Shown: positions 9,263 through 17,217 of the stretch, in pieces
How positions within the stretch are numbered: position 1 is the first letter of the stretch
How the letters are laid out: every line of letters begins with the position of its first letter
Source: Paralcaligenes ureilyticus
Lineage (GTDB): Bacteria > Pseudomonadota > Gammaproteobacteria > Burkholderiales > Burkholderiaceae_B
DNA: 64,000 nt
NCBI RefSeq assembly: GCF_004346225.1
Contig: NZ_SMAJ01000008.1
Location: 62,001-126,000 of the forward strand
Reading direction: 5' to 3'
Notes under the pieces: generated by a model
What the model was told of the DNA's origin: nothing
Database searches by the model: none
Seen by the model: the letters and a program-made list of their open reading frames with translations, nothing else
Translations under genes and position numbers: made by a program

Positions 9263-9368
9263 GCGTATTACGCCTTACTCGGTATCATGCACACGAGTCG
9301 CGCTGTTACGAAAGCGAAAAGAATTCGAACCGATCCATCACTTTTCGGAATATATTTCTAATATTAGA
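9263..9368. promoter_or_regulatory. Divergent control region with two perfect palindromes
   Basis: The 209-base gap between the aldolase gene and the LysR gene contains GCGTATTACGC (9263-9273) and TCTAATATTAGA (9357-9368), both perfect inverted repeats. Their position between a LysR gene and the operon it is likely to control fits the LysR habit of binding dyads in the shared promoter. The binding itself is inference. Confidence 0.45.
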
Positions 9369-9418
9369 TAGGCCCTACCTTACTCAAGATACCCGACGTT
9401 AAGTAATGACTTGGAAAA

Positions 9419-10327
9419 ATGGTTACGTTCAAACAGATCGAGGCGCTGTACTGGATTTCGAAACTTGGCAGTTTCAATGCGGCAGCCACGCAACTTCACA
9501 CCACGCAATCGGCGGTTTCAAAGCGCATACAGGAGCTCGAGGGTCGTTTTGATGTAGAGATTTTCGACCGCAGCAGGCGTTCGGCATGCCTGACTCCGAA
9601 AGGCGAAGAAGTTCTGCGTTCGGCACAGCTGTTGCTGGATACGCGCAATACGTTGCTGGCACAGTTGGGTGCGCGGGAAGTCATGTTCCGCCGGCTGAGG
9701 CTCGGCGTGACTGAATTGACCGCACTGACGTGGCTGCCTATTTTGATATCCAGCCTAAGGAAGCAGTTTCCGCAATTGGAGATCGAACCAGAAGTGGGAT
9801 TGAGCCAAGCGTTGTATGAGCGGCTTGTCGACAATACCATCGACCTCATCATCGTGCCGGATACGTTTGGCGATACGCGCTTCATGATGACACCCCTTGG
9901 CAAGATAGAGAATGCCTGGATGTTCGCTTCCGGCGTCATGCAGGCCGAGCGCAGCTATACGTTATCGGAAATTGCCGAACAGACCGTGATTGCACAGGGC
10001 AAAGATTCGGGTATGGGGATTGTATATAGTCAGTGGTTTCTCGCGAACGGTGTTGAAACGCCGAAGGTGATCGTGTGCAGCAATCTCGTGGCGCAGATTG
10101 GCTTGACGGTGTCCGGCCTTGGCGTGAGCTACCTTCCAAAAGAGTGCCTGTCGCATCTCGTCAAGAAGAAGATTTTACGAATTGCCAAAACGTCGCCCCG
10201 GCTTCCGATAATGAACTACGTCGCTATGTATCGGCCCGCCCAGCCCATTGACTTTCACGGCGAAGTCGCACGCATGTGCCAGGAATGCTGTGATTTCTCA
10301 CGGTTGGTTCTGCAGGCCCCAAATTGA
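9419..10327 (+). CDS. LysR-family transcriptional regulator
   Basis: This 302-residue regulator has an N-terminal winged helix (residues 1-60, with GSFNAAATQLHTTQSAVSKR as the recognition region) followed by a two-lobed effector domain. It is divergent from the aldolase/transporter operon and so probably controls it. It is clearly related to the LysR protein at 59863: both share the YWISKLG start region, the VTEL..LTWLP block, LTVSGLGVSYLPK-type motif and a CxxxCDFS ending. The paralogy implies that both sense chemically similar keto or amino acids. Confidence 0.93.
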   Translation: MVTFKQIEALYWISKLGSFNAAATQLHTTQSAVSKRIQELEGRFDVEIFDRSRRSACLTPKGEEVLRSAQLLLDTRNTLLAQLGAREVMFRRLRLGVTELTALTWLPILISSLRKQFPQLEIEPEVGLSQALYERLVDNTIDLIIVPDTFGDTRFMMTPLGKIENAWMFASGVMQAERSYTLSEIAEQTVIAQGKDSGMGIVYSQWFLANGVETPKVIVCSNLVAQIGLTVSGLGVSYLPKECLSHLVKKKILRIAKTSPRLPIMNYVAMYRPAQPIDFHGEVARMCQECCDFSRLVLQAPN

Positions 10328-10409
10328 TTGGGTTGTGGGAATACACGGCGATGCGGTCGAAACTTGTTCTTCGTGATCGAGGACTGTCCCGTTAAGCGAT
10401 CGGATTCAT

Positions 10410-10784
10410 CTATGTCTTGCCGGTTTGAGTGAGCCAGTCCAACGCGGCATCCTCGTGCACGAAATCGAAGTGCTGCACCTGTGCATGGACGAAATGGTTT
10501 GCAATGTACGGCATGATGTTCGCTAAAACGCCATCCGCGACGACAGCAACTTTCTCGATCCTCTGAATATGCTCCTTGAGGAACTTCAAATGAGCAAGCA
10601 TCGCGGCGAAGTTTTTCCAGCCGGGAAATGATTTTGCATGTATCAAGACTCCATGCAGCTTCCCGTGTCCCGCCAGATAAGTATCGACTTGGCTTGCTAT
10701 CGAAATGAAATCTGCCGCTTCAAGCGGCCCTTCAGGATGCAGCACGAGTATGCCTTTGTCGTGTTGCAATTCGTAGTTAATCAT
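10410..10784 (-). CDS. SpoIIAA-like (STAS-fold) protein
   Basis: This 124-residue protein matches the SpoIIAA-like family: a start MINYELQHDKG, a GPLEAADF segment, LIHAKSFPGW near the middle, then VAVVADGVLA and a C-terminal W-L motif. Proteins of this family have a STAS-like fold and no assigned reaction. The ATG at 10784 is chosen because GGAGG lies seven bases upstream; the frame stays open to 10856 but without a ribosome site. It is monocistronic and convergent with the LysR gene at 9419. Cytoplasmic. Confidence 0.85.
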   Translation of the reverse strand: MINYELQHDKGILVLHPEGPLEAADFISIASQVDTYLAGHGKLHGVLIHAKSFPGWKNFAAMLAHLKFLKEHIQRIEKVAVVADGVLANIMPYIANHFVHAQVQHFDFVHEDAALDWLTQTGKT

Positions 10785-11443
10785 CAGATATCCTCCATTA
10801 GATTGTGGCGCTACTATTACTCGCGCGGCTAACATACATAATGCGCCTTTAGCCATATAAAAACGATGCCGGCTTCAGATGGGTATGTCTGTTCGTTACT
10901 GCTCATAGGGTGTATGGGTTTGACCGGACTTGTCCAGCCCCATGGCATTGATGGAACTGAGCAAACGAGAGCGCCCAACAGCGGGGGGTCGCGACCGGCA
11001 GGATTTGGCCAATCTCAGCCCACTCTAGATAATATTGGCGCATTACCGGTCGCCTAGTTGCCCGATCAGTATAGGGGGCTAGATAATTCTTATTATTACG
11101 TTCGTAGCACAAGAACAAAATTCCAAATTGAATGACGCGTCGGTACTAAATTGAAATACGTATTTTAGTTAACCCATTGGTTTATCAAGGGATGTTATTT
11201 CAATTCGAATCAACTTCGACAAGTATCCCAAGCTCCGGGAATTTCGGTCTTTTTAGCCATGTTTATAAACCCAGCCGATTGAAATCCATCCGTAGACCAG
11301 CGGCACCCATCAGCATCACCCCCTCAGGTGGAACTAAATTGTGTAACAGTTGAAACGGAAGAGGCCTTGCATGCATCTATTGCAGTAGTCCCGTGCGTGG
11401 CACAGGGCCTTAAACATACTAAATTTTGCCTGGAGAGGAAAAC
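10785..11443. other. Intergenic region of about 660 bases, AT-rich in the middle
   Basis: No convincing gene was seen on either strand. The segment around 11060-11240 is markedly AT-rich and holds the perfect 12-base palindrome AAATACGTATTT (11154-11165), flanked by ACTAAA and TTTAGT. It probably carries the promoters for the divergent genes at 10784 and 11444. Confidence 0.5.
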
Positions 11444-11782
11444 ATGCTTACTTTTGCGTTATTGGTCTTTGCCGTGGGTGCGATCGGCGGGCTTGTGCTT
11501 GCTTCGCATGTCTTGCGTGGCAAATTTGCCCCTTGGGCCCTGTCTTTGATCCATGCATTGCTTGGCGCTGTCGGCCTGATTCTTTTGATCGTGGTTCTGG
11601 TGCACGGGGCGGCCACCCACCAAGTAACAATCAGCTTTATTCTTTTCCTTATCGCGGCGCTGGGAGGATTTGTCCTGGCATCGTTCCATTTGCGCAAACG
11701 CCTGCCACCCAAGGCGGCTGTTATCGGGCACGCGGGCCTGGCGATTGTTGGCTTTCTGGTCTTGCTTGCTGCGGTGATCTAA
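11444..11782 (+). CDS. Small integral membrane protein, hypothetical
   Basis: This is a 112-residue protein with four predicted hydrophobic segments, arranged as two similar halves: each half has a GG-L/F-VLAS-H/F-LR-type motif (GGLVLASHVLRGK and GGFVLASFHLRKR). That internal symmetry suggests duplication of a two-helix unit. The ATG at 11444 follows a GGAGAGG ribosome site. The DUF2231 protein starts five bases after its stop, so the two are co-transcribed membrane proteins. No function can be assigned. Confidence 0.8.
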   Translation: MLTFALLVFAVGAIGGLVLASHVLRGKFAPWALSLIHALLGAVGLILLIVVLVHGAATHQVTISFILFLIAALGGFVLASFHLRKRLPPKAAVIGHAGLAIVGFLVLLAAVI

Positions 11783-11787
11783 CAGCC

Positions 11788-12195
11788 ATGCGCCATCCCC
11801 TTCATCCTGCTTTGGTTCACTTTCCCATCGCCTGTTGGTCGTTGGCTGTCGTTTCTGACTTCGCCAGCCTGTGGGTGGGGGAGTCGGCCTGGCGCTGGTC
11901 AGGCGGCTTGCTGGCTGTAGGCTGCGTGGTGGCACTGGCAGCCATGCTGGCCGGGCTAATGGAGTTCTCACGCATACCCGAAGGGCCTGCCATGCGTGAC
12001 GCCTATCTTCACATGACGGCGATGCTCGTCGCTTTTTCCTTCTTTGCCGCGCGCCTGTTGCTGCGGGTGGATCACCTTCAGCCTCAACCGCCGGATGCTT
12101 TGTCACTGCTGCTTGATGTGGGCGGTTTTCTTGCCTTGCTCATCGGAGGCTGGCTGGGCAGCCGGTTAGTGTACGGCCACGGCGTGGGGCGTTGA
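11788..12195 (+). CDS. DUF2231 family membrane protein
   Basis: This 135-residue protein begins MRHPLHPALVHFPIACW, the HPxxVHFP signature of DUF2231, and has four hydrophobic segments. The conserved histidines at the start suggest metal or haem contact, but no function is established for the family. The ATG at 11788 lies five bases after the preceding membrane-protein gene, so both are probably translated together. It converges with the sigma-factor gene at 12243. Confidence 0.88.
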   Translation: MRHPLHPALVHFPIACWSLAVVSDFASLWVGESAWRWSGGLLAVGCVVALAAMLAGLMEFSRIPEGPAMRDAYLHMTAMLVAFSFFAARLLLRVDHLQPQPPDALSLLLDVGGFLALLIGGWLGSRLVYGHGVGR

Positions 12196-12242
12196 AGAAA
12201 GGATAGTCGATAGGGACGGATCTCAGTCGAATCGGTTCGCTG

Positions 12243-12965
12243 TCAGGGTTTGAGGGCCTGCGCTGCTTTCATGCGTGCGTGGACGTTTGCCAGAATACGG
12301 TCACAGCGTGCGCCGGCAAATGAGAAGGCGTCCTTGGCGCGCTGGTCGATATCGTGCCGCAGCGCCTCCTGAAGCAGTCGGCGGGCGCGCATGAAGCGCA
12401 CGCGAACTGTGGCTTCCGGCAAATCCAGCACCACAGCCACTTCATTGGCGGACATTTCTTCCACCCCTCGCAGCATGAAGACTGAGCGATATATATCAGG
12501 CAGGGAGTCGATTCGTTTCTCAATCAAGCTGCGCAATTCTGAACGCCAGGCCTGCTGGTCCGGCTGCGATGTGGCGGGTAACGCCTGTGAGAGTTCGGCC
12601 TGTGAGAATTCGTCCATGGGCATGGTGTCCTGTGTTTGTTGGTCCTGATACATGGGTTGGATGACCGCTTCACGAGTTTTGTTTCGCCGTCGGTGCATCA
12701 GAGCCTCGTTAATAGCGATACGGGTTAGCCAGGTCGCAGGTTTAGCCTCGGAACGAAAGTCCTTCAAGTGATTGTAGGCCTTCCACCAGGCTTCTTGAAC
12801 CGCTTCTTCCGCGTCCGCTTCATCGTGGAGAACACTACGGGCCACACGGTAGAGTCGTTGGTTGTGGCGGCGCATCAAAGTATCGAAAGCGGTTGTGTCG
12901 CCCGAAGCCGCCCGGTTGATTAATTCCGAGTCCTCGATAAAAACAGAGTCGGCCATCGTGCCCAT
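12243..12965 (-). CDS. ECF-type RNA polymerase sigma factor
   Basis: This 240-residue sigma-70 family protein has region 2 around residues 15-85 (AFDTLMRRHNQRLYRVARSV and the EEAVQEAWWKAY helix) and region 4 near residues 160-215 (LPDIYRSVFMLRGVEEMSANEVA and the ATVRVRFMRARR recognition helix). A 70-residue linker joins them. The start at 12965 has an excellent GGAGGTTCAC ribosome site. A C-terminal extension of about 30 residues follows region 4. No anti-sigma gene is adjacent, so how its activity is controlled cannot be told. It would direct transcription of an unknown stress or envelope regulon. Confidence 0.92.
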   Translation of the reverse strand: MGTMADSVFIEDSELINRAASGDTTAFDTLMRRHNQRLYRVARSVLHDEADAEEAVQEAWWKAYNHLKDFRSEAKPATWLTRIAINEALMHRRRNKTREAVIQPMYQDQQTQDTMPMDEFSQAELSQALPATSQPDQQAWRSELRSLIEKRIDSLPDIYRSVFMLRGVEEMSANEVAVVLDLPEATVRVRFMRARRLLQEALRHDIDQRAKDAFSFAGARCDRILANVHARMKAAQALKP

Positions 12966-13153
12966 GTGAACCTCCAAAAATCTTTTTGCTCTATGAGCCT
13001 TGTGATGCATTCTATTGCAGTAATTTGACTAGAGGGACTGTAGATTAAACAGCGGACATTTAGGTTTTTATTGCGCTATGGCCCCGCTCAAGCCTGATGG
13101 CATTGGCAAAGAAGAACGTGGGCTGGGCTGTGGCGTTCATTGCGTCCGCGACA

Positions 13154-13185
13154 GCGCGCCAGAGCGGGGGGCCGCTCTGGCGCGC
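13154..13185. terminator. Strong 14-bp perfect hairpin downstream of the DUF4148 gene
   Basis: GCGCGCCAGAGCGG (13154-13167) and its exact complement at 13172-13185 flank a GGGG loop. The hairpin begins 43 bases beyond the DUF4148 stop on the minus strand. It lacks a clear T-run on either side, so it may be an RNA-stabilising 3' structure or a weak terminator. Confidence 0.5.
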
Positions 13186-13227
13186 ATCTCAACGAGTGAT
13201 GAGGCCTCATTTCGGCCAGATACGTTG

Positions 13228-13482
13228 TTAGTGCTCGACGGGCTGATGAGGATGCTGCCCTTTGTACTGCTCAAGCTGCGCGAGCACGGCGCTGCGCGAG
13301 ACATTACTCGGCACATTGGTGCTAATCGGATAGGGCTGGTTTTCACCCGTGTAGAGTTGGCCGGCGGCACGGGCTTGTTGCAATTGTTCAACCACTTGAG
13401 CACGAGTCAACGAAGCGGCACTGGCAGAGCCAGCGAGAAGGGCCAAGGCAGCAACTGCTACCGTCAGGGAAGTCTTGATCAT
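13228..13482 (-). CDS. DUF4148 domain exported protein
   Basis: This 84-residue protein has a signal peptide (MIKTSLTVAVAALALLAGSASA) followed by the short DUF4148 motif, LTRAQVVEQLQQARAAGQL, and a proline-rich tail. Such proteins are abundant in Burkholderiales and are periplasmic with no known activity. The ATG at 13482 is the only start that gives an intact signal peptide. It stands alone, followed by a perfect hairpin. Confidence 0.85.
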   Translation of the reverse strand: MIKTSLTVAVAALALLAGSASAASLTRAQVVEQLQQARAAGQLYTGENQPYPISTNVPSNVSRSAVLAQLEQYKGQHPHQPVEH

Positions 13483-13627
13483 CACAATTCTCCAAATTGC
13501 GCGGCGCGAATCGTCACGTTTCAACAATTGGATGCGGCGACGATGCGGCGCGTTTCAGGAGTTGGTATTAAATTTGGAAGCAGCGTTTGAGCTTGACGAA
13601 TAACGGCCCTTTGATCTGAGGTAAAGC

Positions 13628-15043
13628 TCAAGGCTGTTCGTCGACAGTGCGAATAAACCGTTGCACAAGAAAACCAGCGGCAAGGTAGCCGAAGGCCAGA
13701 ATGCCGAACGCTACGGGCAGCACGCTGTGCCAATCGGCAATCTGATGCAGGACAACACCCATGATGGCCACGCCTATCAAGGCGCCGATCTGGCGGTTGG
13801 CATTGAGCGAGGCCGCAGCGATGTTTGCGTGGTTCTGTCCAGCTACCTGCATGACCGTTACCGTCATGGCGGGGATGGCGATGCCTACACCCAGATTAAT
13901 CACAACGATGGCTGCGGCAAGCACAATGTAGGGCAGATCATGGCTCCAGAGCGCGATACTGCTCGACAATGCCGCAGCAACAATCAACCCTCCCAGCATA
14001 GGAAGGCGCGTACCCCATCGGGTGCTTAGTCGACCGGACACCAGGTTGCCTACTGTGAATGTGGACATCAAAGGCAACAAATTCATGCCGGTGTGCCAGG
14101 CATCCATGCCGCCCACTTGCTGTAGATACAGACTAATCAGGAACAATTGCCCAAAGGCAGCCAGATTGATGAAAAAACCAATGCCGTTTGCAGCGGCAAA
14201 CTGTGCGTCATGGAATAGGTCGCGTGGCATGATGGGCGTTGTGCTGTAGCGTTCACGCGCGACAAAGGCGACGATGCCGGCGAAACCTAGTGCCATGGCG
14301 CCCAGAATGGGTGCCGATGTCCAGCCAAAGGTTGAATTCTCTATCATGGCGAACGCAATCCCTGCCAGCCCGATCATGGCGTACACATGACCAAGCGGGT
14401 TCAGCGCTTGCGCTTGACGCGGCGAGACGGCGATGTGGCGGAAAGTCAGCGTTATTCCAACGATGCCGATCGGAACATTCAGCCAGAATATCCCGCGCCA
14501 GCCAATGATTGCAATGACGGCGCCGCCGACCACCGGGCCTAGCACGACGGCTATCGAGATGATGGCCGACCAGATTGACAGCACCTTGATGCGCACATTT
14601 GCGTCGGCATAAGACTGCGTCATCAGGCTAAGAGACGCGGGCATGAATAATGCGGCTCCCACACCTTGCAGTAGTCGGGCCGCTATCAGCGTGGCGCCAC
14701 TTGGGGCGAGGCCGCACAAGGCCGATGCAACAATAAAGACCACCAGGCCGCACAGATAAATGGCGCGGGCACCGTATCGGTTGGCCAGGGCGCCGCAGGC
14801 CAAAAGCAGGGCGGCGAACGATAGGGTGTACCCGTCGATCACCCAGACGAGACCCGACAGGCCGATAGCGAGGCCATTTTGTATATGAGTCGACGCCACA
14901 TTGACGACGGTAACGTCGAGCATCGCCATGACGAATCCCAGCGCCACCGCGATCAGCGGCCAGGCGTTATAGCTGGGCGATGTCACGTTAGCGAGGCGTG
15001 GCGGATTTGTAGCGCATTCATTAGGGCAAGTTGTTGTGGTCAT
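13628..15043 (-). CDS. MFS efflux transporter, DHA2 (EmrB/QacA-like) family
   Basis: This is a drug:proton antiporter of about 471 residues with 14 hydrophobic segments. The DHA2 signature motif is visible in the first helix (FVMAMLDVTVVNVAS), and the loop 2-3 region reads GALANRYGARAIYLCG. Motif C-like GPVVGGAVIAIIGWR lies in helix 5. It should export hydrophobic or cationic compounds across the inner membrane. In-frame ATGs exist at 15064, 15049 and 15043. The last has AAGAG at good spacing and is used here. It is divergent from the LysR gene at 15142, its likely regulator. Confidence 0.92.
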   Translation of the reverse strand: MTTTTCPNECATNPPRLANVTSPSYNAWPLIAVALGFVMAMLDVTVVNVASTHIQNGLAIGLSGLVWVIDGYTLSFAALLLACGALANRYGARAIYLCGLVVFIVASALCGLAPSGATLIAARLLQGVGAALFMPASLSLMTQSYADANVRIKVLSIWSAIISIAVVLGPVVGGAVIAIIGWRGIFWLNVPIGIVGITLTFRHIAVSPRQAQALNPLGHVYAMIGLAGIAFAMIENSTFGWTSAPILGAMALGFAGIVAFVARERYSTTPIMPRDLFHDAQFAAANGIGFFINLAAFGQLFLISLYLQQVGGMDAWHTGMNLLPLMSTFTVGNLVSGRLSTRWGTRLPMLGGLIVAAALSSSIALWSHDLPYIVLAAAIVVINLGVGIAIPAMTVTVMQVAGQNHANIAAASLNANRQIGALIGVAIMGVVLHQIADWHSVLPVAFGILAFGYLAAGFLVQRFIRTVDEQP

Positions 15044-15121
15044 GTTCATCTCTTGAAAGGGCATGACCGAATGCTAACGATTTCTATTGATGCGGAAAAG
15101 ACATATAATTTCAGCATCGCA

Positions 15122-15135
15122 ATGCAAATATGCAT
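15122..15135. promoter_or_regulatory. Inverted repeat ATGCA-AATA-TGCAT, possible LysR site
   Basis: A perfect 5-base dyad with a 4-base centre lies between the efflux pump and its divergent LysR gene. It overlaps the first possible ATG (15130) of the regulator, which supports autoregulation and favours the ATG at 15142 as the real start. Confidence 0.4.
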
Positions 15136-15141
15136 CACTAT

Positions 15142-16023
15142 ATGGATTGGGACAACGCCCGATTTTTTTTGGCAATCTATCAGCAAGGCACACTACGTGC
15201 GGCAGCCAGCCAACTACAGGTTGATCAGGCCACGGTTGGCCGGCGTCTGGCTGCTCTGGAGCAATCGCTTGGTGCCCGCTTGTTTTTGCGGACGCCAACA
15301 GGCTATGTGCCAACGCCCGCAGGCGAGCTGGCGCGGCAGGCGGCAGACCGCATGGAGCAGGCGGCGCTTCAACTGCAACGGCAGATGCAAGGCGTCGACG
15401 AACGCTTTTCAGGCACGGTGAGTGTGGCCTGTACAGATACTACCGCTGTGCATGCCATGTTCATGGTGTTGCAAAAGCTGCACGATGCCCACCCCGACAT
15501 ACGCGTTATCCTCACCGTTGCCACGCAATTTACCAACCTTTCCCGGCGCGAGGCTGACATTGCCGTGCGCACGGTCAGGCCGGCTAACCCGGATCTGATT
15601 ACCCGTCATCTGGCGCGCTGCCAAGTGGGTCTTTTTGCTGCCAAATCCTATCTTGCCGCCCGCGGTGCGCCCGAACCCAACACCGCGATGGCTGGACAGG
15701 ACGTGGTCATTTATCAGCGGTCGGTTGTGCGCTACCAAAAGGATGCCTTATGTGACGAGCCCATTGCCAATGCGCGTGTCGTACTGGAGGTCAACTCGGG
15801 GCTGATGATGCTACAGGGCGTTCGCGCGGGCCTTGGCATAGCAGAGCTACCCGTACACTTGGCCGAAAACGATCCTCTCTTGCAACGTGTCTGGCCGCGC
15901 GTTTCCCGTCCCTACGATATGTGGCTGGTGTTGCACAGCGACCTGAACCGCACCGCGCGGGTCAGGTCGGTCGTCAATACGATTGTTCAGGTGTACGAAG
16001 AACTGTTTCCCACTGTTCTGTAA
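15142..16023 (+). CDS. LysR-family transcriptional regulator
   Basis: This regulator of about 293 residues begins MDWDNARFFLAIYQQGTLRAAA, typical of the subgroup whose members start with MDWD. The helix-turn-helix recognition part is VDQATVGRRLAAL. The effector domain runs from residue 90 to the end. It is divergent from the DHA2 pump and most likely controls it in response to a pump substrate. An ATG at 15130 would add four residues. Neither start has a strong ribosome site, so translation may be weak or leaderless. Confidence 0.92.
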   Translation: MDWDNARFFLAIYQQGTLRAAASQLQVDQATVGRRLAALEQSLGARLFLRTPTGYVPTPAGELARQAADRMEQAALQLQRQMQGVDERFSGTVSVACTDTTAVHAMFMVLQKLHDAHPDIRVILTVATQFTNLSRREADIAVRTVRPANPDLITRHLARCQVGLFAAKSYLAARGAPEPNTAMAGQDVVIYQRSVVRYQKDALCDEPIANARVVLEVNSGLMMLQGVRAGLGIAELPVHLAENDPLLQRVWPRVSRPYDMWLVLHSDLNRTARVRSVVNTIVQVYEELFPTVL

Positions 16024-16067
16024 AAGGGCACTTAATTCGATTCAGTACTGAAATCATCCTTGCGCCG

Positions 16068-16319
16068 TCACATGGGCGCCGAGGCGCCTCCCACGCTCAC
16101 CGCCGAGCCTGGGACGGCTGAAAAAGACACATCGATTTTTGAGGGACGGCCCATGTCCTCGCCTTGGTAGATGGTCAGGTCACCGTCGGTGAGCAGCCGG
16201 TGATCACGTAGCATGCCGGCCAGTGCGGCGGCCGCAGCGCCTGTGGCCGGGTCTTCCAGAACTCCGCCGGACGCAAAAGCGTTGCGAGCGTGGAATACGC
16301 GCGGCGCCTCGCGCCAGAC
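16068..16319 (-). pseudogene. PhzF-family remnant, C-terminal part only
   Basis: On the minus strand the sequence reads WREAPRVFHARNAFASGGVL then EDPATGAAAAALAGMLRD, and runs on to a clean TGA at 16068. This is the C-terminal third of a PhzF isomerase-like protein with its DPATG motif. The N-terminal two thirds, including the catalytic glutamate, are missing. The homology stops abruptly near 16317-16322, where an Lrp coding sequence begins on the other strand. An ancestral divergent phzF/lrp pair fused by a deletion explains this. Confidence 0.75.
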
Positions 16320-16748
16320 GATGTCGCAGATCGCAAGATTCTACGAGCGCTGGCACTGGACTCACGCATCAGCCTGCGCGATCTTGGCGTGCAGGTGGGC
16401 CTTTCCGCTCCGGCGGTCCGAGAGCGAATTAACCGGATGGAGGACGAAGGGGTAATCGAAGGGTTTAGCATCCGGATCGACCCGGCCGCGCTGGGCTATA
16501 CCCTGGAGGCATTTGTGCGGATTGAACCTCTGCCAGGCAAGCTGAAACAGATCGAGAAGGCGCTACAGAACATTCCTGAAGTTACTGAATGCTCCGTCGT
16601 GACCGGTGAGGATTGCTTTGTGGCCCGTGTTGTCTTGCGTGAGATCAATGATCTGAACCGTTTGCTGGATCCTTTGCATGACAAGGCGCGCACGAATACC
16701 AGTATCGTGAAAAGCATGCCCGTCCGGCGGCGCTTGCCTCCGCTATAA
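16290..16748 (+). pseudogene. Lrp/AsnC regulator lacking its native start (deletion-fused)
   Basis: From about 16317 the frame encodes an Lrp/AsnC protein: DVADRKILRALALDSRI, recognition helix SAPAVRERINRMEDEGVI, then the RAM effector domain to residue 152. The codons before 16317 are antisense to the phzF remnant, and the only in-frame initiator is a GTG at 16290 with no ribosome site. So the N-terminal few residues and the promoter are probably lost by the same deletion that truncated phzF. The DNA-binding helices are nearly complete, so a residual protein could still act if translated. Confidence 0.65.
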
Positions 16749-16791
16749 GGCATTGGCGGTCCTCAAGGTATTTGATCAACAGGGGTTGGCG

Positions 16792-16881
16792 ATGATTTGC
16801 CCCATTTGCGAAGGGTATCTGCCGTTAGAGCGTCGGGAGTTTCGCTATCAGCAGTGTACAGACGCATTAGGTCACGAATAA
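16792..16881 (+). other. 29-codon ORF with a CxxC start, possible degenerate zinc-ribbon antitoxin
   Basis: ATG at 16792 has a G-rich AGGGG eight bases upstream. The short product starts MICPICEG and has a third cysteine near its end. It resembles the N-terminal zinc motif of MqsA/YgiT-type antitoxins with a large internal loss. No toxin partner for it was seen. It may be chance, but it sits just before a toxin-antitoxin pair. Confidence 0.2.
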
Positions 16882-16899
16882 TTTGTGCGGTTGGGCTAG

Positions 16900-16955
16900 C
16901 TATTATTGGAATCTGAACTGAGCCCAGGCTACAATCAGACCATAATAGTCAGATT
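16900..16955 (+). promoter_or_regulatory. Toxin-antitoxin promoter overlapped by inverted repeats
   Basis: TTGGAA (16907-16912), a 17-base spacer and TACAAT (16930-16935) form a good sigma-70 promoter. Two perfect 7-base inverted repeats enclose it: CTATTAT (16900-16906) with ATAATAG (16942-16948), and AATCTGA (16910-16916) with TCAGATT (16949-16955). This is the layout expected for autorepression by the antitoxin encoded 14 bases downstream. Confidence 0.6.
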
Positions 16956-16968
16956 TATGGAGACGGTT

Positions 16969-17217
16969 ATGCCCCGTTGGCAAATACAGGAAGCAAAGGC
17001 TCGGATGTCCGAGCTCATCAAGCGCGCGCAGGAGCGACCCCAAGACATTACCTCGCACGGTAAATCCGTTGCGGTGGTAATGTCGCGCGCAGCATTTGAT
17101 CGCCTCTCCCAAAGGGATGGATCGCTCGTAGATCTCATGCGCCGCTCGCCGTTTTATGGAGCGGACGACCTCGATCTTGAGCGGGACAAGAGCCTTACAC
17201 GCGAGATTTCGCTTTGA
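16969..17217 (+). CDS. Type II antitoxin, Phd/YefM family
   Basis: This 82-residue antitoxin begins MPRWQIQEAKARMSELIKRA, the Phd/YefM DNA-binding start, followed by ITSHGKSVAVVMS and a charged toxin-binding tail. The ATG at 16969 is preferred over the one at 16957 because TATGGAG then supplies a ribosome site at seven bases. Its stop overlaps the toxin start (TTGA). It should neutralise the PIN nuclease encoded downstream and repress the shared promoter through the inverted repeats upstream. Confidence 0.9.
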   Translation: MPRWQIQEAKARMSELIKRAQERPQDITSHGKSVAVVMSRAAFDRLSQRDGSLVDLMRRSPFYGADDLDLERDKSLTREISL

